Assembly: GCF_019931275.1 (NCBI RefSeq)
Contig: NZ_JAIOTY010000001.1
Coordinates: 1-64,000, forward strand
Length of the DNA: 64,000 nucleotides
DNA from: Nitratidesulfovibrio sp. SRB-5
Lineage (GTDB): Bacteria > Desulfobacterota > Desulfovibrionia > Desulfovibrionales > Desulfovibrionaceae
Direction of reading: 5' to 3'
Part shown: in pieces, positions 34,834 through 42,746 of the stretch
Numbering within the stretch: the stretch's first letter is position 1
How the letters are laid out: each line of letters begins with the position of its first letter
Program-made: the position numbers and the translations under genes
Notes under the pieces: generated by a model
Databases searched by the model: none
What the model saw: the letters and a program-made list of their open reading frames with translations, nothing else
Told to the model about the DNA's origin: nothing

Positions 34834-36240
34834 GTGACTCCGCCCGACAGCCCCCGCGACAGCCGCCTGTCGGGGCTCGATCCTGCCGCCTGCCAGCGCC
34901 TGCTGGGCGAGGTGCAGGCCATGCAGACCTACGGCAAGGTCACCAAGGTGGTGGGCCTGGTTGCCGAAGGCTGCGGCATAAAGGCCCCGCTGGGCGCGGT
35001 GTGCCACATGCTGCCCGAAGGGTGCGAATCCGGCCTTGTGGGCGGTGCCGTGCGGCAGGGCGCCGCGCCAGACCCCGCCACCTGCGAGGGCATTGCCGCC
35101 GAGGTGGTGGGCTTTCGCGACGGCAACCTGCTGTTCATGCCCTATGGCGACCTGCGCGGCATCCGCCCCGGCAGCCTCATCCGCAACACCAGCCTGCCCC
35201 CCGTCTTTCCCGTGGGCGACGCCCTGCTGGGCCGCGCCTTCGACGCATTCGGCGCGCCGCTGGACAGCGGCGCCCATGTGGCCACCACCGGCGTGGCCCC
35301 CCTGTACGCCTCGCCCCCCAACCCGCTGGCCCGCCCCCGCATTTCCGACCCGCTGGACGTGGGGGTGCGCGTCATCAACAGCCTGCTCACCCTGGGCAAG
35401 GGGCAGCGCGTGGGCATCATGGCCGGTTCGGGCGTCGGCAAATCGACGCTCATGGGCATGATGGCCCGGTACACCGTGGCCGACGTGAACGTCATCGGCC
35501 TCATCGGCGAACGTGGCCGCGAGGTGGTGGAATTCATGGAAAAGGATCTGGGGCCGGAAGGCATGGCCCGGTCCGTGCTCATCGTGGCCACGTCCGACCA
35601 GTCGCCCCTGGTGCGCATGCGCGCCGCCTATGCCGCCACCGCCGTGGCCGAGTTTTTCCGCGACCAGGGCAAGGACGTGCTGCTGATGATGGATTCGGTG
35701 ACGCGCTTCGCCATGGCCGCGCGCGAGGTGGGGCTGGCCGTGGGCGAACCGCCCACGACAAAGGGCTACACCCCCACCGTGTTCGCCCAGCTGCCCAAGC
35801 TGCTGGAACGCGCGGGCCGCAGCGAAAAGGGCACCATCACCGGCATCTACACCGTGCTCGTGGACGGCGACGACTTCAACGAACCCATTGCCGACGCGGT
35901 GCGCTCCATTCTGGACGGGCACATCGTGCTTACCCGCGACCTGGCCGACATGGGCCACTTTCCCGCCATCGACGTGCTGCGCTCCATCAGCCGGTTGCGC
36001 AGCGACATCTGCGCCAAGAACGTGGTGGACGCGGGCCGCGTGGTCACCCGGCACCTGGCCACCTTCCGCAAGGCCGAGGACATGATCAACATCGGGGCCT
36101 ACGCGCAGGGCAGCAACCCGGACATCGACAAGGCCATCGCCATGAACGGCCCCATCAACGCCTTTCTGCGCCAGGACGTGACCGACGCCGCGCCGCTGGC
36201 AGATTCGTTCGCGCAGTTGCAGGGGTTGGCCGCCGGATAG
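34834..36240 (+). CDS. fliI: Flagellum-specific export ATPase FliI
   Basis: 468 residues. FliI energises the flagellar type III export apparatus. Walker A is GSGVGKST at residues 198-205. Further ATPase features are GLIGERGREVVEFMEKDLG, LLMMDSVTRFAMAAREVGLA and the ITGIYTVLVDGDDFNEPIAD stretch, with DGHIVLTRDLADMGHFPAID close to the C-terminal domain. The start is GTG 34834, since the N-terminus MTPPDSPRDSRLSG then precedes the conserved barrel. It is the last gene before a terminator, so fliJ, which often follows fliI, is absent from this place. Confidence 0.96.
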   Translation: MTPPDSPRDSRLSGLDPAACQRLLGEVQAMQTYGKVTKVVGLVAEGCGIKAPLGAVCHMLPEGCESGLVGGAVRQGAAPDPATCEGIAAEVVGFRDGNLLFMPYGDLRGIRPGSLIRNTSLPPVFPVGDALLGRAFDAFGAPLDSGAHVATTGVAPLYASPPNPLARPRISDPLDVGVRVINSLLTLGKGQRVGIMAGSGVGKSTLMGMMARYTVADVNVIGLIGERGREVVEFMEKDLGPEGMARSVLIVATSDQSPLVRMRAAYAATAVAEFFRDQGKDVLLMMDSVTRFAMAAREVGLAVGEPPTTKGYTPTVFAQLPKLLERAGRSEKGTITGIYTVLVDGDDFNEPIADAVRSILDGHIVLTRDLADMGHFPAIDVLRSISRLRSDICAKNVVDAGRVVTRHLATFRKAEDMINIGAYAQGSNPDIDKAIAMNGPINAFLRQDVTDAAPLADSFAQLQGLAAG

Positions 36241-36280
36241 GGCAGGTGCGAAGGTTGGCGACGATTTTCGAAACGAGAGC

Positions 36281-36304
36281 GGGCGGGACGGCAATGTCCC
36301 GCCC
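36281..36304 (+). terminator. Hairpin after fliI
   Basis: A 9-bp stem GGGCGGGAC / GTCCCGCCC with a 6-base loop, 40 bases after fliI, followed by GTTGGCGTTCT. It lies 40 bases before the stop of the convergent PAP2 gene, so it may serve both. Confidence 0.65.
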
Positions 36305-36344
36305 GTTGGCGTTCTGAAGGGAAATCCGGCGCGGTGCGCCCGCG

Positions 36345-37106
36345 TCACGCGGTGCGTCGCTGCCCTGTTGCCAGCCGCCATGCCCACACCGCCGCGCATC
36401 CGGCAAGCAGGCCCACCAGCCAGCCGCCCAGCACGTCGGAAGGGTAGTGCTTGCCAAGGTACAGGCGCGAATAGCCCACCACCAGCGGCAGCAGGAACGC
36501 CAGATACAGCAGGCGGGACGCGGGGCGCGGGGATGCCGCGTTCGTGCCAGATAGGCCAGACGGGCCAGACGGGCCAGACGGGGCGTCGTCCCTGCGTCGC
36601 CCGGCGCAGGCCGCGCCCAGGCCCGGCAGCATGGCGTACAGCGCAACGGCCACGGCCATGGTGTTGGCCGCATGGGCCGAGACGAAGGAATCGCCCTTGT
36701 TCTTGCGCTGCTTGAAGTCCGTCGGGTTCTGCCGCCATTCCCCGCCGTCGCGGTAGTGCACCATCGGCAGGGCCTTCAGCGGGCGCACCCGGTCGGTGGC
36801 CTTCTTGAACACGTTGCTGGAGGCGTCGGCCAGCCCGGCGGCAATGCCCACCACCAGCAGCAGGGCTAGCAGCGGCCGCAGCCCGGCCTTGCCGCTGCGG
36901 GCCAGGTACAGGGCTCCGCAGGCGGCAATGGCCACCCACAGCAGCAGGGTGCTGGAGACGAGCGGCATCAGCAGGTCCAGCGCAGCGTTGCGCCAGTCCA
37001 CGTTGACGCGCAGCAGCCACTCGATGTCCCACGTGAAGGGGGTGTCGAAGATGTGCAGCATGGGGGTGTGGGGAAAGAGTGTGTGGTGGGCCGGATGTCC
37101 GGCCAT
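36345..37106 (-). CDS. PAP2-family membrane phosphatase
   Basis: 253 residues. Integral-membrane phosphatase of the PAP2 superfamily, whose members act on undecaprenyl pyrophosphate, phosphatidylglycerophosphate or other lipid phosphates. The three active-site motifs are present: KKATDRVRP, FVSAHAANT with the histidine, and YSRLYLGKHYPSDVLGG. About five membrane segments are predicted (for example LLLWVAIAACGALYLA). A Ser-Gly-Pro repeat insertion (APSGPSGPSGLSGTN) lies in a loop between motifs 2 and 3, encoded by 9-base DNA repeats near 36547-36580. ATG 37106 or ATG 37061 (MLHIFDTPFTW) could be the start; neither has a good ribosome site. It follows the M23 gene by 21 bases on the same strand. 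Confidence 0.85.
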   Translation of the reverse strand: MAGHPAHHTLFPHTPMLHIFDTPFTWDIEWLLRVNVDWRNAALDLLMPLVSSTLLLWVAIAACGALYLARSGKAGLRPLLALLLVVGIAAGLADASSNVFKKATDRVRPLKALPMVHYRDGGEWRQNPTDFKQRKNKGDSFVSAHAANTMAVAVALYAMLPGLGAACAGRRRDDAPSGPSGPSGLSGTNAASPRPASRLLYLAFLLPLVVGYSRLYLGKHYPSDVLGGWLVGLLAGCAAVWAWRLATGQRRTA

Positions 37107-37127
37107 GGGGTGGAAGCGGTCGTGCGC

Positions 37128-38030
37128 CTAGTTCAGGATGTAGCGCATGGGATTCACGCACACCCCGTTCAGGCGCACCTCGTAGTGCAGGTGCGGGCCT
37201 GTGCTGCGCCCGGAGTTGCCGATGTAGCCGATCAGGTCGCCCCGGTTGATGGTCTGGCCTTCCTTCAGCACGAAGCGCTGCATGTGCGCGTAGCGGGTGG
37301 CAAGCCCCCCGCCGTGTTGCAGCACCACGCAGTTGCCGTACGCGCCGTCCACGGCGGCGAAGGTGACGGTGCCGCGCGCCGGGGAATAGATGGGCGTGCC
37401 GGGGCGGTTGATGACGTCGATGCCCTTGTGGAATTCGCCCTTGCCGGTGAAGGGCGAGACGCGCATGCCGAAGGTGGAGGAAATGTAGCCGTCGGCGGGC
37501 CAGATGGAGGGGGTGGCGGCCAGCACCTCGCGGTTGTCGCGCAGGGTGCGCACCAGTTCCTGCTGGCGCACCTCTTCCAGCCGCACGTCGGTGGAAAGCT
37601 GCTGCAGGAAGCTGTGCATCTTGCGGGCCAGCAGTTCCTGACGGTGCAGGGGCAGGTAGCTCTTGGAAAAATCTTCGGAACGCGAGCCGCCCATGGAGGC
37701 GATTTCGCCGGGGTCCTTCTCCATGTTCATCATCAGGCGCAGCTTGGAGTCGAACTGCTGCACGCGCGAAAGGTCGGCCTGAAGGGTGCGCACCTTGCCC
37801 ACCATGTTCAGCATCTGCCCGTTCTGTTCCTCCACCGTGCGCTCGGCCTCGGCCAGTCGGCGCTGCAAGGCCGCGTTTTCCGTATAGAAGCCCCACAACC
37901 ACACGTTGGCACCGGCCAGCGCCAGCACAAGGCAGACCACGGCGAAACCGAACCACCCGCGCATGCGCAGGTTGCGGTGGGCGCCGTCGCGTTCCTTGAG
38001 GATGACGATGTGGTATTTGCCGAGCAGCAT
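37128..38030 (-). CDS. M23-family metallopeptidase (peptidoglycan endopeptidase)
   Basis: 300 residues. An N-terminal membrane anchor (WFGFAVVCLVLALAGANVWLW, residues about 26-46) is followed by a coiled coil (LQRRLAEAERTVEEQNGQML) and a long helical stalk, then the lysostaphin-type M23 domain. The zinc ligands appear in GEFHKGIDVINRPGTP (H and D) and GPHLHYEVRLNG (second H of HxH). TRYAHMQRFVLKEGQTINRG is also conserved. It is likely anchored in the inner membrane with its catalytic domain in the periplasm, cutting peptidoglycan peptide cross-links. Some homologues are LytM-like activators, but here all zinc ligands are present, so an active enzyme is expected. The next gene on the strand is the PAP2 phosphatase. 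Confidence 0.88.
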   Translation of the reverse strand: MLLGKYHIVILKERDGAHRNLRMRGWFGFAVVCLVLALAGANVWLWGFYTENAALQRRLAEAERTVEEQNGQMLNMVGKVRTLQADLSRVQQFDSKLRLMMNMEKDPGEIASMGGSRSEDFSKSYLPLHRQELLARKMHSFLQQLSTDVRLEEVRQQELVRTLRDNREVLAATPSIWPADGYISSTFGMRVSPFTGKGEFHKGIDVINRPGTPIYSPARGTVTFAAVDGAYGNCVVLQHGGGLATRYAHMQRFVLKEGQTINRGDLIGYIGNSGRSTGPHLHYEVRLNGVCVNPMRYILN

Positions 38031-38187
38031 GTGTCGGGCGTGGTCCTTGGTTGTGTGGGGCCTGAATGACGGGGCCGGGGGTAGGCAGCGCCGGGCAGCA
38101 GAGGGGGCCGGATCGCACGGAAGCCGGTAGTGCAGGCGTGGCTGGCCGCGTTGCGGCTGGCGTCAGAGCGTAGCCATTGGTCTAGCG

Positions 38188-38934
38188 TTATTGGTCCGAG
38201 GGTGTCAACCCAAGCTGCCAGCGAATCAACCCGTTGAAAATGTTGGCTTTGGCGAATTTGCTGCCCTTGCACAGTTCCTTCACCTCGTCGGTCATCTCGC
38301 TGCGGCGCGAATCGAAGGCCGACGGGCAGGGGTTGGTCCACACGGGCAGGTTCCACTGCTTCACGGCGCGGGCAATGACCGGCTTTTCCACCAGCATCAT
38401 GGGGCGGATTACCGTCAACCTGCCGCCGAAGAAGGCTTCCTTCATGGACATGCCGTCCACCCGGCCTGTCTGCACCAGGTTCATGAAGAAGGTGGTCACC
38501 AGGTCGTCGGCGTTGTGGCCGAAGGCCAGGTGGGTCAGCCCGTACTGCTTGCACAGTTCGAACAGTCGGGTGCGGCGCAGCTTGGCGCAGTAGAAGCAGG
38601 GCGAATTGCGCAGGTTGGCGGGCGAATGGGCCACGGGGCCGTGGTCGGTGACCTCTATGTGCGAGGCCACGCCGTTGGCGCGCAGCCATGGCAGCAGCGG
38701 GGCGTGGTTGTGCGGGTCGAAGCCGGGGTTCACGTGCAGGGCCATGATCTCGAACCTGAAGGGCACGATGCGCTGGCGCAGTTTCAGCACCTGCAACAGC
38801 ACCCAGCTGTCCATGCCGCCGGAAACGGCCACGCCGATGCGCGCGCCGGGGTGGATCATGGCGGTCTGCTGCATCAGCTTGCCTGCGGCGGTGACGCACT
38901 GCTTCTGGGCGTAGGACAGTTTTTCGCGGGGCAT
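38188..38934 (-). CDS. TtcA-like PP-loop ATPase, tRNA 2-thiolation
   Basis: 248 residues. The PP-loop ATP-binding motif is IGVAVSGGMDSWVLLQVL. A CxxC pair lies in NSPCFYCAKLRRTRLFEL, and a third cysteine in WTNPCPSAFDSRR, the pattern of TtcA enzymes that carry a [4Fe-4S] cluster and thiolate cytidine 32 of tRNA. THLAFGHNADDLVTTFFMNL is another family signature. No membrane segment is seen, so it is cytosolic. GGAGACC precedes the ATG. It stands alone, upstream of the M23 gene with a 157-base gap. TilS-like lysidine synthases share the PP-loop but lack this cysteine arrangement, so TtcA is favoured. Confidence 0.85.
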   Translation of the reverse strand: MPREKLSYAQKQCVTAAGKLMQQTAMIHPGARIGVAVSGGMDSWVLLQVLKLRQRIVPFRFEIMALHVNPGFDPHNHAPLLPWLRANGVASHIEVTDHGPVAHSPANLRNSPCFYCAKLRRTRLFELCKQYGLTHLAFGHNADDLVTTFFMNLVQTGRVDGMSMKEAFFGGRLTVIRPMMLVEKPVIARAVKQWNLPVWTNPCPSAFDSRRSEMTDEVKELCKGSKFAKANIFNGLIRWQLGLTPSDQ

Positions 38935-39403
38935 GGAGGTCTCCGTATGTCGGGATGGCGGGCCGGGCGGGGGCTTGCGGCAGGGACGGCGCGTGACGGT
39001 ATGGCCGGGTGCCGACCGGTGCGGAGGCGAAGCGCGGACCGCCGGGCCGCCCCCCGATACCCCGGCGCGAAGGCGGAAGCAACCGCTGACACCGCTGACA
39101 CCGCAGGCGCCGCCGTGTCTGCCGGTTCGTCGCGTCCGGCTGGCCCGCCGCGCCCACCTGGCCCACTTGGCCCGGCTGGTCCGTGCGCCTCATCTGGCCG
39201 CCCGCCCTGCCTGCTCCGCCTGTTCCGCCTAGTCCGCCCGGTCCGCCCGGTCCGCCTGTTCCGCCAGACGCCCGGCCCTTCCGGGTCTCGGGTGGTCACG
39301 GGCTTCGCTGCCGCCAGGGTTTCGCCATCCCGGCGCGCCGTGCATCAATAAGAAGAACGGTGGACGTTCGCACGTTGTCTCCGCGCCCGGCACCAGGACG
39401 TGC
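38935..39403. other. Divergent intergenic region with tandem GC-rich repeats
   Basis: About 470 bases between the TtcA-like gene and the rpoZ promoter. It contains runs of a 9-base unit (GTCCGCCCG and near copies, about 39231-39262) and related CCGCTGACA repeats near 39084-39100. Frames through it give only Pro/Gly/Arg-rich low-complexity peptide. No gene or RNA is supported. Confidence 0.45.
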
Positions 39404-39432
39404 TTGACGTGTCTTGACAGGACGGGTATGTT
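39404..39432 (+). promoter_or_regulatory. Likely sigma-70 promoter of rpoZ-dnaJ
   Basis: TTGACG (39404-39409), exactly 17 bases, then TATGTT (39427-39432). The start point would be near 39440, giving a leader of about 210 bases before rpoZ. The leader contains ATGTCGCC-type repeats, but no recognisable riboswitch. Confidence 0.6.
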
Positions 39433-39650
39433 GCGCAGCTTGGCGTAATGCGTCCGCATGTCGCCGGTGTGCCGACTCCGATGTCATCCCTGATGTCGCC
39501 CCAGTGTGCACAAGTGTGCCCCAGTGCCGGAAGTTCACCGCCGCCCGCAGGAAATCGCGCGGGGGGCTGGACAACCGGCCTTGCCGCATTACCTGAAAGA
39601 GGCGTTGCGCGCCCGTGCCGCACGCCCAATCCTTTCCGCAAGGAGCTCCC

Positions 39651-39878
39651 ATGGCCCGCATTACCGTTGAAGACTGCCAGGAACGCGTCGATAACCGCTT
39701 CCTTCTCGTGCAGATGGCCATCAAGCGCGTGCATCAGTACCGTGAAGGGTACGAGGCGCTGGTGGATTCGCGCAACAAGGAAGTGGTAACCGCCCTGCGC
39801 GAAATCGCCGCAGGCAAGGTGCTGCCCGATGAAGAGGCGCGCTACGTGGAGACCGAGGAAGACTTCCGGGCCGAATAG
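39651..39878 (+). CDS. rpoZ: RNA polymerase omega subunit
   Basis: 75 residues. Omega assists assembly of RNA polymerase by chaperoning beta-prime. The family signature [20 protein letters not shown] opens the protein, with [14 protein letters not shown] and [16 protein letters not shown] following. Its length is normal, and the acidic tail ([13 protein letters not shown]) is typical. ATG 39651 has AAGGAG eight bases upstream; an earlier in-frame ATG at 39615 lacks both a site and homology. It lies six bases before dnaJ, so both are on one message, probably from the promoter at 39404. Confidence 0.95.
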   Translation: MARITVEDCQERVDNRFLLVQMAIKRVHQYREGYEALVDSRNKEVVTALREIAAGKVLPDEEARYVETEEDFRAE

Positions 39879-39884
39879 CCAGCC

Positions 39885-41009
39885 ATGAGCCAGCGTGACT
39901 ATTACGAGGTGCTCGGCGTAGCCCGGGACGCGTCGGAGGACGAGATCAAGCGGCAGTATCGCAAGCTTGCGCTCCAGTACCATCCCGACCGCAACCCGGA
40001 CAATCCCGAGGCCGAACAGATGTTCAAGGAGGCCGCCGAGGCCTATGACGTGCTGCGCGACGCCGACAAGCGGGCGCGGTACGACCGCTTCGGACACGCG
40101 GGCCTCAACGGCAACGGCGGCGGCCATGGTTTTGCCAACGCCGACGACGTGTTCGCGCATTTCAGCGACATCTTTGGCGATCTCTTCGGCTTCGCCACCG
40201 GCTCGTCGCGCATGCGCGGTCCGCGTCCCCAGGCCGGGGCCGACCTGCGCTACAACCTGTCCATTTCCTTCCGTCAGGCCGCCAAGGGCGACGAAGTCAC
40301 CCTGCGCCTGCCCAAGAAGGTGACCTGCGACGAGTGCAACGGGTCCGGCGCGGCAGCGGGCACCAAGCCCGAAACCTGCCGCCACTGCGGCGGCAACGGG
40401 CAGATCCGCCAGAGCCAGGGCTTTTTCCAGATCGCCGTGCCCTGTCCCGTGTGCCGGGGCGAGGGCCAGGTCATCCCCACGCCCTGCCCCAAGTGCAAGG
40501 GTTCGGGCATCCTCCAGCAGGTGCGCGAACTGGCCGTGCGCATTCCCGCCGGGGTGGACACCGGCAACCGCCTGCGCCTGCGCGGCGAGGGCGAGCCGGG
40601 CCTGCACGGCGGCCCCCCCGGCGACCTGTACGTGGTCGTCAGCGTGGAGCAGGACAAGACCTTCCGCCGCCAGGGCCAGGATCTGGTGATCACCCACGAG
40701 GTCAGCTTCGTGCAGGCCGCTCTGGGCGACCGCATCGAGGTGCCCACCCTGGACGACCCGGTGACACTGGATATCCCCAAGGGCACCCAGAGCGGCGAGG
40801 TGTTCCGCCTGACCGATCAGGGCCTGCCCTACCTTGGGCACCACCAGAAGGGCGACCTGCTGGTGGAGGTGCGCGTGCTGACGCCCGTAAGCCTGACCAA
40901 GAAGCAGGAAGAGCTGCTGCGCGAATTCGCCAAGCTGGAAGAAGGCAAGCCCTTCGAAAAGGTCAAGAAGGTGGCGCGCAAGATTGGCAAGGCCATGGGC
41001 ATGGAATAA
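39885..41009 (+). CDS. dnaJ: Chaperone protein DnaJ
   Basis: 374 residues, full length class A J protein. It delivers unfolded proteins to DnaK and stimulates its ATPase. The J domain (residues 1-70) includes HPD in [21 protein letters not shown] short Gly-rich linker follows ([11 protein letters not shown]). The zinc region has four CxxCxGxG units: [24 protein letters not shown] and CPKCKGSG. C-terminal substrate domains include [20 protein letters not shown]. It follows rpoZ by six bases and is closed by a strong terminator. dnaK and grpE are not adjacent, so its expression is probably tied to growth through rpoZ instead of a chaperone operon. Confidence 0.95.
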   Translation: MSQRDYYEVLGVARDASEDEIKRQYRKLALQYHPDRNPDNPEAEQMFKEAAEAYDVLRDADKRARYDRFGHAGLNGNGGGHGFANADDVFAHFSDIFGDLFGFATGSSRMRGPRPQAGADLRYNLSISFRQAAKGDEVTLRLPKKVTCDECNGSGAAAGTKPETCRHCGGNGQIRQSQGFFQIAVPCPVCRGEGQVIPTPCPKCKGSGILQQVRELAVRIPAGVDTGNRLRLRGEGEPGLHGGPPGDLYVVVSVEQDKTFRRQGQDLVITHEVSFVQAALGDRIEVPTLDDPVTLDIPKGTQSGEVFRLTDQGLPYLGHHQKGDLLVEVRVLTPVSLTKKQEELLREFAKLEEGKPFEKVKKVARKIGKAMGME

Positions 41010-41036
41010 CCGTCGTTTTTACGCGTGCAGATGTTC

Positions 41037-41077
41037 CGTCCGCCCCCGGTGTTCCGCCGGGGGCGGACGCCGTTTTT
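41037..41077 (+). terminator. Rho-independent terminator of rpoZ-dnaJ
   Basis: A perfect 13-bp stem CGTCCGCCCCCGG / CCGGGGGCGGACG with a 7-base loop, then CCG and five T (41073-41077). Confidence 0.9.
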
Positions 41078-41265
41078 CGGGGGTTGCGCCCGGCGGCAGG
41101 TTTTGTGCGCTGCGTCAGGTTTCGCGTCCGGCGCGGCGGATTGGCCTTTGCGGTGGCGGTGTGCTAGGCTGAATCCGAGTACCGGTTTTCCCATGCAGGG
41201 GTGTCCCCGGCGCGCCGTGCCAGCGGCGCGCCGGGGCTTTGTTTCCGTCCGGCAGGAGGTGTTTC

Positions 41266-41919
41266 ATGATTGCCGATGTCCGTTCCGGCGCGCTGTTCCG
41301 CGCGGAAAGCCTGTTCGCCGAGCACGTCTGCGATGCCGCCGTGCTGGCCGGTTTCGACGTGTCCACCGACGCGGTGCGCCGCATTCTGGCCGGAGACCCT
41401 GAGGCCCCGGCGTCCCCCGATGCCCGGACCTTCGTCCTGCGGCAGGGCCAGGCGCTGGGCTGGGTGCTGCGCCGGGTGCGTTCCGGCACGTTCGACCTCA
41501 CCTGGGGCACGGCCCGCGCGGTGAACGCGCTGCTCACCGGCGCGCCGCATGACGAGACCGGAGAGGGCGTCGGCACCGCCGGGCAACCGCCCGCGTGCGA
41601 CCCGCTGCCCGGCGTCGTCATCGGGCCGGACGCTTCGGACCCGCTCGGGCAAGCGGTGCGGGTGTTTCTGGAACTGGCCGTGCGGCGTCCCTTTGCCGGG
41701 GGCAACGTGCGCACCGGCTACCTGCTGGCCGAAGGCGCGGTGCTGCGGGCCGGGTTGCCCGCCATCGGGGTGCCCGGACCGTTGCGGCAGGAGTTCGACG
41801 ACCTGATGCGCCGCTGCCGGAGGAGAAGCGTCGGGGAAGGACCGGCAGCCGCCGGAGTTAACGGGGCCGAGGTGGAGGCCATGGCCGGATTTTTCCGGCG
41901 TTGCGGACGGTGGCCCTAG
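41266..41919 (+). CDS. Fic-like protein with degenerate active-site motif
   Basis: 217 residues from ATG 41266, which has CAGGAGGTG upstream. The region RPFAGGNVRTGYLLAEGAVL followed by RAGLPAIGVP lines up with the Fic-domain motif HPFxxGNGRTGRLL and its usual continuation LLRAGYPP. If so, the catalytic histidine is replaced by arginine, the second glycine of GNG by valine, and a phosphate-binding arginine by tyrosine. That would leave a Fic fold unable to transfer AMP by the normal mechanism. The N-terminal part (FRAESLFAEHVCDAAVLAGF) is not recognisable. No membrane segment is apparent. It is the first gene after the dnaJ terminator and is followed by a UPF0316 gene. Family assignment is by motif resemblance only. 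Confidence 0.55.
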   Translation: MIADVRSGALFRAESLFAEHVCDAAVLAGFDVSTDAVRRILAGDPEAPASPDARTFVLRQGQALGWVLRRVRSGTFDLTWGTARAVNALLTGAPHDETGEGVGTAGQPPACDPLPGVVIGPDASDPLGQAVRVFLELAVRRPFAGGNVRTGYLLAEGAVLRAGLPAIGVPGPLRQEFDDLMRRCRRRSVGEGPAAAGVNGAEVEAMAGFFRRCGRWP

Positions 41920-41958
41920 GCGGGCCGGGCATACGACGGGAATACGACGGAGGACGAC

Positions 41959-42474
41959 ATGTGGCATCTGGACATCGACATAGCCGGTGCGCTGCTGATC
42001 TTCGGGCTGCGCCTCGCGGACGTGGCGCTGGGCACGGTCCGCGCGGTGCTGGTCATGCGCGGCATCCGCCCGATGGCGGCGGCAGTGGGGTTCTTCGAGA
42101 TTCTCATCTGGGTGTTCGCCATTTCGCAGGTCATGAGCCATCTGGACAACTTTGCCAATGTCCTCGCCTATGCCGCGGGGTACAGTTCGGGCATCCTGCT
42201 GGGCATGTTCATCGAAGACCGCATGGCCCTGGGCGTGGTGGTGGTCAACATCGTGACGCCCGACGGCGAGGACATGGTCCGGGCCATCCGCCAGGCGGGC
42301 TTTGGGGCCACCGCGCTTACCGGCACGGGGGGCAGCAGCGACGTGAACATGATCCGCGTGGTGTCGCCCCGCAGGCGCTCGCGCGAATTGCTGGCCCTGT
42401 GCCGCGAACTGTGCCCCGGCTGCTTTGCCACCGTGGAGGACGTGCGCAGCGTGCGCGGGGGCTTCAGCGTCTGA
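41959..42474 (+). CDS. UPF0316-type membrane protein (DUF2179 domain)
   Basis: 171 residues. Three membrane segments fill the first 85 residues (ALLIFGLRLADVALGTVRAV, AAAVGFFEILIWVFAISQV and ANVLAYAAGYSSGILLGMFI), followed by a soluble C-terminal domain of about 80 residues (VVNIVTPDGEDMVRAIRQAG to CFATVEDVRSVRGGFSV) like DUF2179. The combination defines UPF0316/YebE-like proteins of unknown function. GGAGGACGAC precedes the ATG. The cytosolic domain resembles small ligand-binding folds, so a sensory or regulatory role is possible but unproven. It lies 39 bases after the Fic-like gene and probably shares its message. Confidence 0.85.
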   Translation: MWHLDIDIAGALLIFGLRLADVALGTVRAVLVMRGIRPMAAAVGFFEILIWVFAISQVMSHLDNFANVLAYAAGYSSGILLGMFIEDRMALGVVVVNIVTPDGEDMVRAIRQAGFGATALTGTGGSSDVNMIRVVSPRRRSRELLALCRELCPGCFATVEDVRSVRGGFSV

Positions 42475-42746
42475 TGCGCGTGCGTGGTTGGCGGCATGGT
42501 CATGGGTGTTTTCCCTACTTTGAAATGAGGGTTCACCCATAAAGCCCCCATGGAACCCTCCCGGAATCTTGACGGCCCGCAGGAGACCGTGTCACTAATC
42601 AAACAGCCGGTACGCACGGTACCCGTGTGCCTGGACAGTTTGGCGCATGCCCCCGGTTTTCATGGTTTCCGTGCCGCTATGGCGCGGTGGCCGGGGTGCC
42701 ATGCCCGACCGTCCCTCCCTCCGTGCCCGCAAGGAAACACCCCGAC
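42475..42746. other. Intergenic region before the TolC-like operon
   Basis: 272 bases. An 8-bp inverted repeat GAGGGTTC (42527-42534) / GAACCCTC (42553-42560) could be an operator or weak terminator. It is preceded by an AT-richer TTTTCCCTACTTTGAAAT. AAGGAAAC lies before the next start. No other element is evident. Confidence 0.45.
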
